Positions 62,051-64,000 of a stretch of DNA of 64,000 nucleotides are shown in pieces; the first letter of the stretch is position 1; each line of letters starts with the position of its first letter. The stretch is taken from contig NZ_CP096120.1 in assembly GCF_023158935.1 (NCBI RefSeq), positions 1,178,001 to 1,242,000 of the forward strand, in the 5' to 3' direction. This DNA comes from Acinetobacter portensis. Lineage in GTDB: Bacteria; Pseudomonadota; Gammaproteobacteria; Pseudomonadales; Moraxellaceae. The notes below the pieces were generated by a model. That model made no database searches. It was not told where the DNA came from and was given only the letters and a program-made list of their open reading frames with translations. A program made the position numbers and the translations under genes.

Positions 62051-62078
62051 AATAAAATAGCCTAAGCAAAATTTTATT
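62051..62078 (+). repeat. GCCTAAGC hairpin repeat, copy 4
   Basis: Perfect arms AATAAAAT (62051-62058) and ATTTTATT (62071-62078) enclose the core GCCTAAGC (62060-62067). The upstream alternative arm seen in copies 1-3 is not present. Confidence 0.62.
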
Positions 62079-62141
62079 TTCTTCAAAATTTAAATATCAC
62101 CTATAATAAATAATCTCAAAAATCAAAGACCAAATACTTAT

Positions 62142-62900
62142 ATGATTCTTCATCATGAATTCAATAAAAACCCAAATTTTAGTGATGCCCAAACCATTGT
62201 ATTTATACATGGTTTATTTGGTAGTTTAAGTAATTTAGGTATGCTGGCAAGGGCATTTACCCAAACGCATCATGTTGTTCAAATTGATGTTCGTAATCAT
62301 GGAAAATCTGAACATTCTAGTGAAATTAACTATCCTTTAATGGCGCAAGATGTACTAGAAACATTAGATCATTTAAATATTCAAAACTTTATTGTAGTTG
62401 GTCACTCAATGGGTGGAAAAATTTCCATGAAATTGGCTGAGATTGCACAGAATCGTTTAGAAAAGCTTATTGTGCTTGATATGGCGCCTTATGCTGCTAC
62501 ACAGCGTAATCATGATAAAATTTTTGAAGCATTATTTGCTGTAGAAAACGCTCAGATTGAATCTCGCCAAGAAGCATTAGCTATTATGCGTAATCATTTA
62601 AAAGAAGAAATGGTCATTCAATTTTTAATGAAATCATTTAGTAAAGGTCATTGGTTGTTTAACGTAAAAGCGCTTTATGATAATTACTCAAATATTTTAG
62701 CTTGGGATACTGTACGTAGCGAAGTTCCTGCAATTTTCATTCGTGGTGGCGTTTCACCATATTTAGCGCAAGAAGCACAGCAACAAGCTGTCTATTCACA
62801 ATTTCCAAATGCAACTATTGTTACGGTAAATGGTGCTGGTCATTGGTTACATGCTGAAAAAACAAATGAAGTGTTAGAACACATTCAAAGTTTTATTTAA
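62142..62900 (+). CDS. ybfF: YbfF-type alpha/beta hydrolase (acyl-CoA esterase)
   Basis: A 252-residue cytosolic alpha/beta hydrolase. The oxyanion region is FIHGLFGSLSNLG, followed by DVRNHGKSEHS, the nucleophile elbow VVGHSMGGK (Ser near residue 89), and C-terminal NGAGHWLHAEKTNEV with the catalytic His. The pattern is that of E. coli YbfF (254), an esterase acting on short acyl-CoA and other esters. ATG 62142 (MILHHEF) has no strong ribosome-binding site. It is preceded by the long repeat-bearing gap and followed by a hairpin at 62915. The next feature on the right is an insertion sequence. Confidence 0.9.
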   Translation: MILHHEFNKNPNFSDAQTIVFIHGLFGSLSNLGMLARAFTQTHHVVQIDVRNHGKSEHSSEINYPLMAQDVLETLDHLNIQNFIVVGHSMGGKISMKLAEIAQNRLEKLIVLDMAPYAATQRNHDKIFEALFAVENAQIESRQEALAIMRNHLKEEMVIQFLMKSFSKGHWLFNVKALYDNYSNILAWDTVRSEVPAIFIRGGVSPYLAQEAQQQAVYSQFPNATIVTVNGAGHWLHAEKTNEVLEHIQSFI

Positions 62901-62914
62901 TCTATTCATTTATA

Positions 62915-62950
62915 AATGCATCTAGAGCTACATATATAGGTGCATTTTTT
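62915..62950 (+). terminator. Terminator of ybfF
   Basis: Arms AATGCATCTA and TAGGTGCATT (one T-G pair) with a 12-base loop and six T. Confidence 0.78.
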
Positions 62951-63016
62951 AAAGCATTAAACTGTTATTCACCAATTAAAATGTCTATGCGATAAACCAT
63001 TTTAAATGTCCTGTTT

Positions 63017-64000
63017 TTAACCACAAGAGTCAAGCACAGGATTTAAATTTCTTTGTCCAATAACAGCTTTCTGAGCTTTACGGCTCGGCATACTTTTCTT
63101 GGCACGGGAACGTTTATTCTGCTTCTCCAATTCTTCATGTTGTTGCTGGATATGCGCCAGGACTGAACCTAACCGTTTATTCTCAACAATCTCATTTTGC
63201 TGCAGCCCAGCCAATTTATTGAAGATGCTGTAGTTGAGCTTTCGTCCTTCATGCATGAGGGCCACAGTGCCATCCGGATACTCCAGAAATGAAACGTATT
63301 GCCCAGCAAGCTTATGATTCAGCTCTGTCGGTTCAAGCAGATAAATACATTTGTCATAGGTAATCGTCAGGTTCTTGGTGACCTTACGCGGTTCCTGCCA
63401 GGTAAAAATATCATCCAGTTCAAGATCAGATTCGGTTAATGGTCGATGCAGGTTCTTTGAGTTTCGCGCACATTTGGCGAACTTCTGATTGAACTGCTCA
63501 ATAAAGCAGGGCAACCAGGCATTTGCTTCTGCAATCGAACAGATGCCTTCCAGGCGCATCTCCTTGATCAAACGGTCCTGAAGGGTTCTATTCGCTCGCT
63601 CTACGCGACCTTTGGCCTGGGGTGAATTGGCGAAGATAATATCAATGTTTAACTCATTCAGAATCCGCCCAAATTGCGTGATCTGGCTGTCTTGCCTGGA
63701 TTTCTGGTTGACTCTAAATACCGAGTGTTTATCGCTATAAAAGGCCAAGGGCTTGCCGTATTGCTCAATGTAGGCTCGGGTTGAAAGCATATAGTCAAAG
63801 GTCGTTTCAGCCTCACAAAAGCGTAGATGCAACAGCTTGCCGGTAGCATCATCGATATAAACCAGCAAACAGCATTTGGTGGCTCTTCCTTCAAACCAGT
63901 CATGATATGAGCCATCAATCTGGATCAGCTCACCGAAGCAATCACGGTTATAGCGTGGCTGGTATGGGCGTTTTAGACGTTTGGATCGCGGAATCCAAAG
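63017..64000 (-). CDS. ISNCY/IS1202-type transposase, truncated by the window edge
   Basis: The C-terminal 327 residues of a DDE transposase with an rve-type catalytic core. The first acidic residue is in IQIDGSYHDWF, just before the end of the window, the second in FYSDKHSVF, and the Glu is in PQAKGRVERANRTLQ. A beta-rich C-terminal domain and a basic tail (KQNKRSRAKKSMPSRKAQ) follow. It matches the ISNCY family related to IS1202. The frame is still open at base 64000, so the N-terminus and one end of the element lie outside. Its GC content is visibly higher than the surroundings, as expected of a horizontally acquired element. I could not locate the left terminal repeat. Confidence 0.88.
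   Translation of the reverse strand, partial: LWIPRSKRLKRPYQPRYNRDCFGELIQIDGSYHDWFEGRATKCCLLVYIDDATGKLLHLRFCEAETTFDYMLSTRAYIEQYGKPLAFYSDKHSVFRVNQKSRQDSQITQFGRILNELNIDIIFANSPQAKGRVERANRTLQDRLIKEMRLEGICSIAEANAWLPCFIEQFNQKFAKCARNSKNLHRPLTESDLELDDIFTWQEPRKVTKNLTITYDKCIYLLEPTELNHKLAGQYVSFLEYPDGTVALMHEGRKLNYSIFNKLAGLQQNEIVENKRLGSVLAHIQQQHEELEKQNKRSRAKKSMPSRKAQKAVIGQRNLNPVLDSCG

Larger units (their letters stand above)
61633..62141. other. AT-rich intergenic region carrying two GCCTAAGC repeats
   Basis: About 510 bases with no supported gene. It holds copies 3 and 4 of the GCCTAAGC hairpin repeat, about 300 bases apart in the same orientation. Expression of an RNA from here is possible but unsupported. 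The ybfF promoter should lie in its right part. Confidence 0.5.

Noticed and set aside
1..64000. CRISPR array, tRNA or rRNA genes
   Set aside because: No regularly spaced direct repeats and no tRNA-like T-loop/acceptor patterns were seen on either strand.

Overview
The window is AT-rich chromosomal DNA from a gammaproteobacterium, almost certainly Acinetobacter (Moraxellaceae). The evidence is the divergent aceR/aceI pair (the chlorhexidine-efflux PACE prototype with Glu15), a PutA without the N-terminal ribbon-helix-helix domain paired with a divergent Lrp-type regulator, IS982 and IS630 elements of the kind common in this genus, and the proteins as a whole. The species cannot be resolved from sequence reading alone. 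Most of the window is housekeeping chromosome with short intergenic gaps and many clear intrinsic terminators. No rRNA, tRNA or CRISPR array was seen.

Layout. 1-9.9 kb: the 3' part of pepN, two tandem universal stress proteins, a frameshifted lipoprotein alpha/beta hydrolase, a benE-type transporter, leuE, transaldolase, and aceR/aceI. 9.9-16.8 kb: a thiolase with a long Thr/Ala/Lys-rich N-terminal tail, divergent from a two-domain FabG-type reductase and a MaoC-type hydratase (fatty-acyl metabolism), then a beta-lactamase-fold esterase, an NlpE-like lipoprotein and a membrane protein. 16.8-25 kb: dnaX, an ompW gene split by an IS982 element, then a tightly packed group of LMW tyrosine phosphatase, murB, a YdcF-type protein and a hydrolase. 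25-36 kb: a VOC protein, a GltB-like FMN protein, roxA, a Maf/YceF pyrophosphatase plus DUF2237, pgk, a small lipoprotein, fba, an EamA transporter, nfsB, lpxH and ppiB. 36-43 kb: glnS, an LRAT-domain protein, a lipoprotein gene broken by an IS630 element and also frameshifted, trmA, a relBE toxin-antitoxin pair and a small gene with an internal stop. 43-49 kb: the proline module putA / putR-like Lrp regulator / putP. 49-64 kb: a lipoprotein, ilvA, rpiA, a YgjP-type protein, a GGDEF-EAL protein, argC, a DUF6776-like protein, clpS-clpA, ynfA, a lytic transglycosylase, ybaK and ybfF, ending in an ISNCY/IS1202-type transposase that runs off the right edge.

Themes. (1) Central carbon and amino-acid metabolism: tal, rpiA, pgk, fba, ilvA, argC, and proline uptake and catabolism. 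(2) Envelope and stress: murB, lpxH, several lipoproteins, clpAS, usp. (3) Gene decay and mobility: two precise IS insertions whose removal restores the reading frame, two single-base homopolymer frameshifts and one in-frame nonsense codon.

The least explained signals are two dispersed intergenic repeat families. One is a hairpin built on a GCCTAAGC core with AT arms that vary but remain complementary; it has four intergenic copies, all on the same strand, and most copies could form two alternative hairpins. The other is a REP-doublet (REPIN-like) family with GGTTAGGGAGG-type arms, three copies. No large new multi-gene defence or biosynthetic system is evident.
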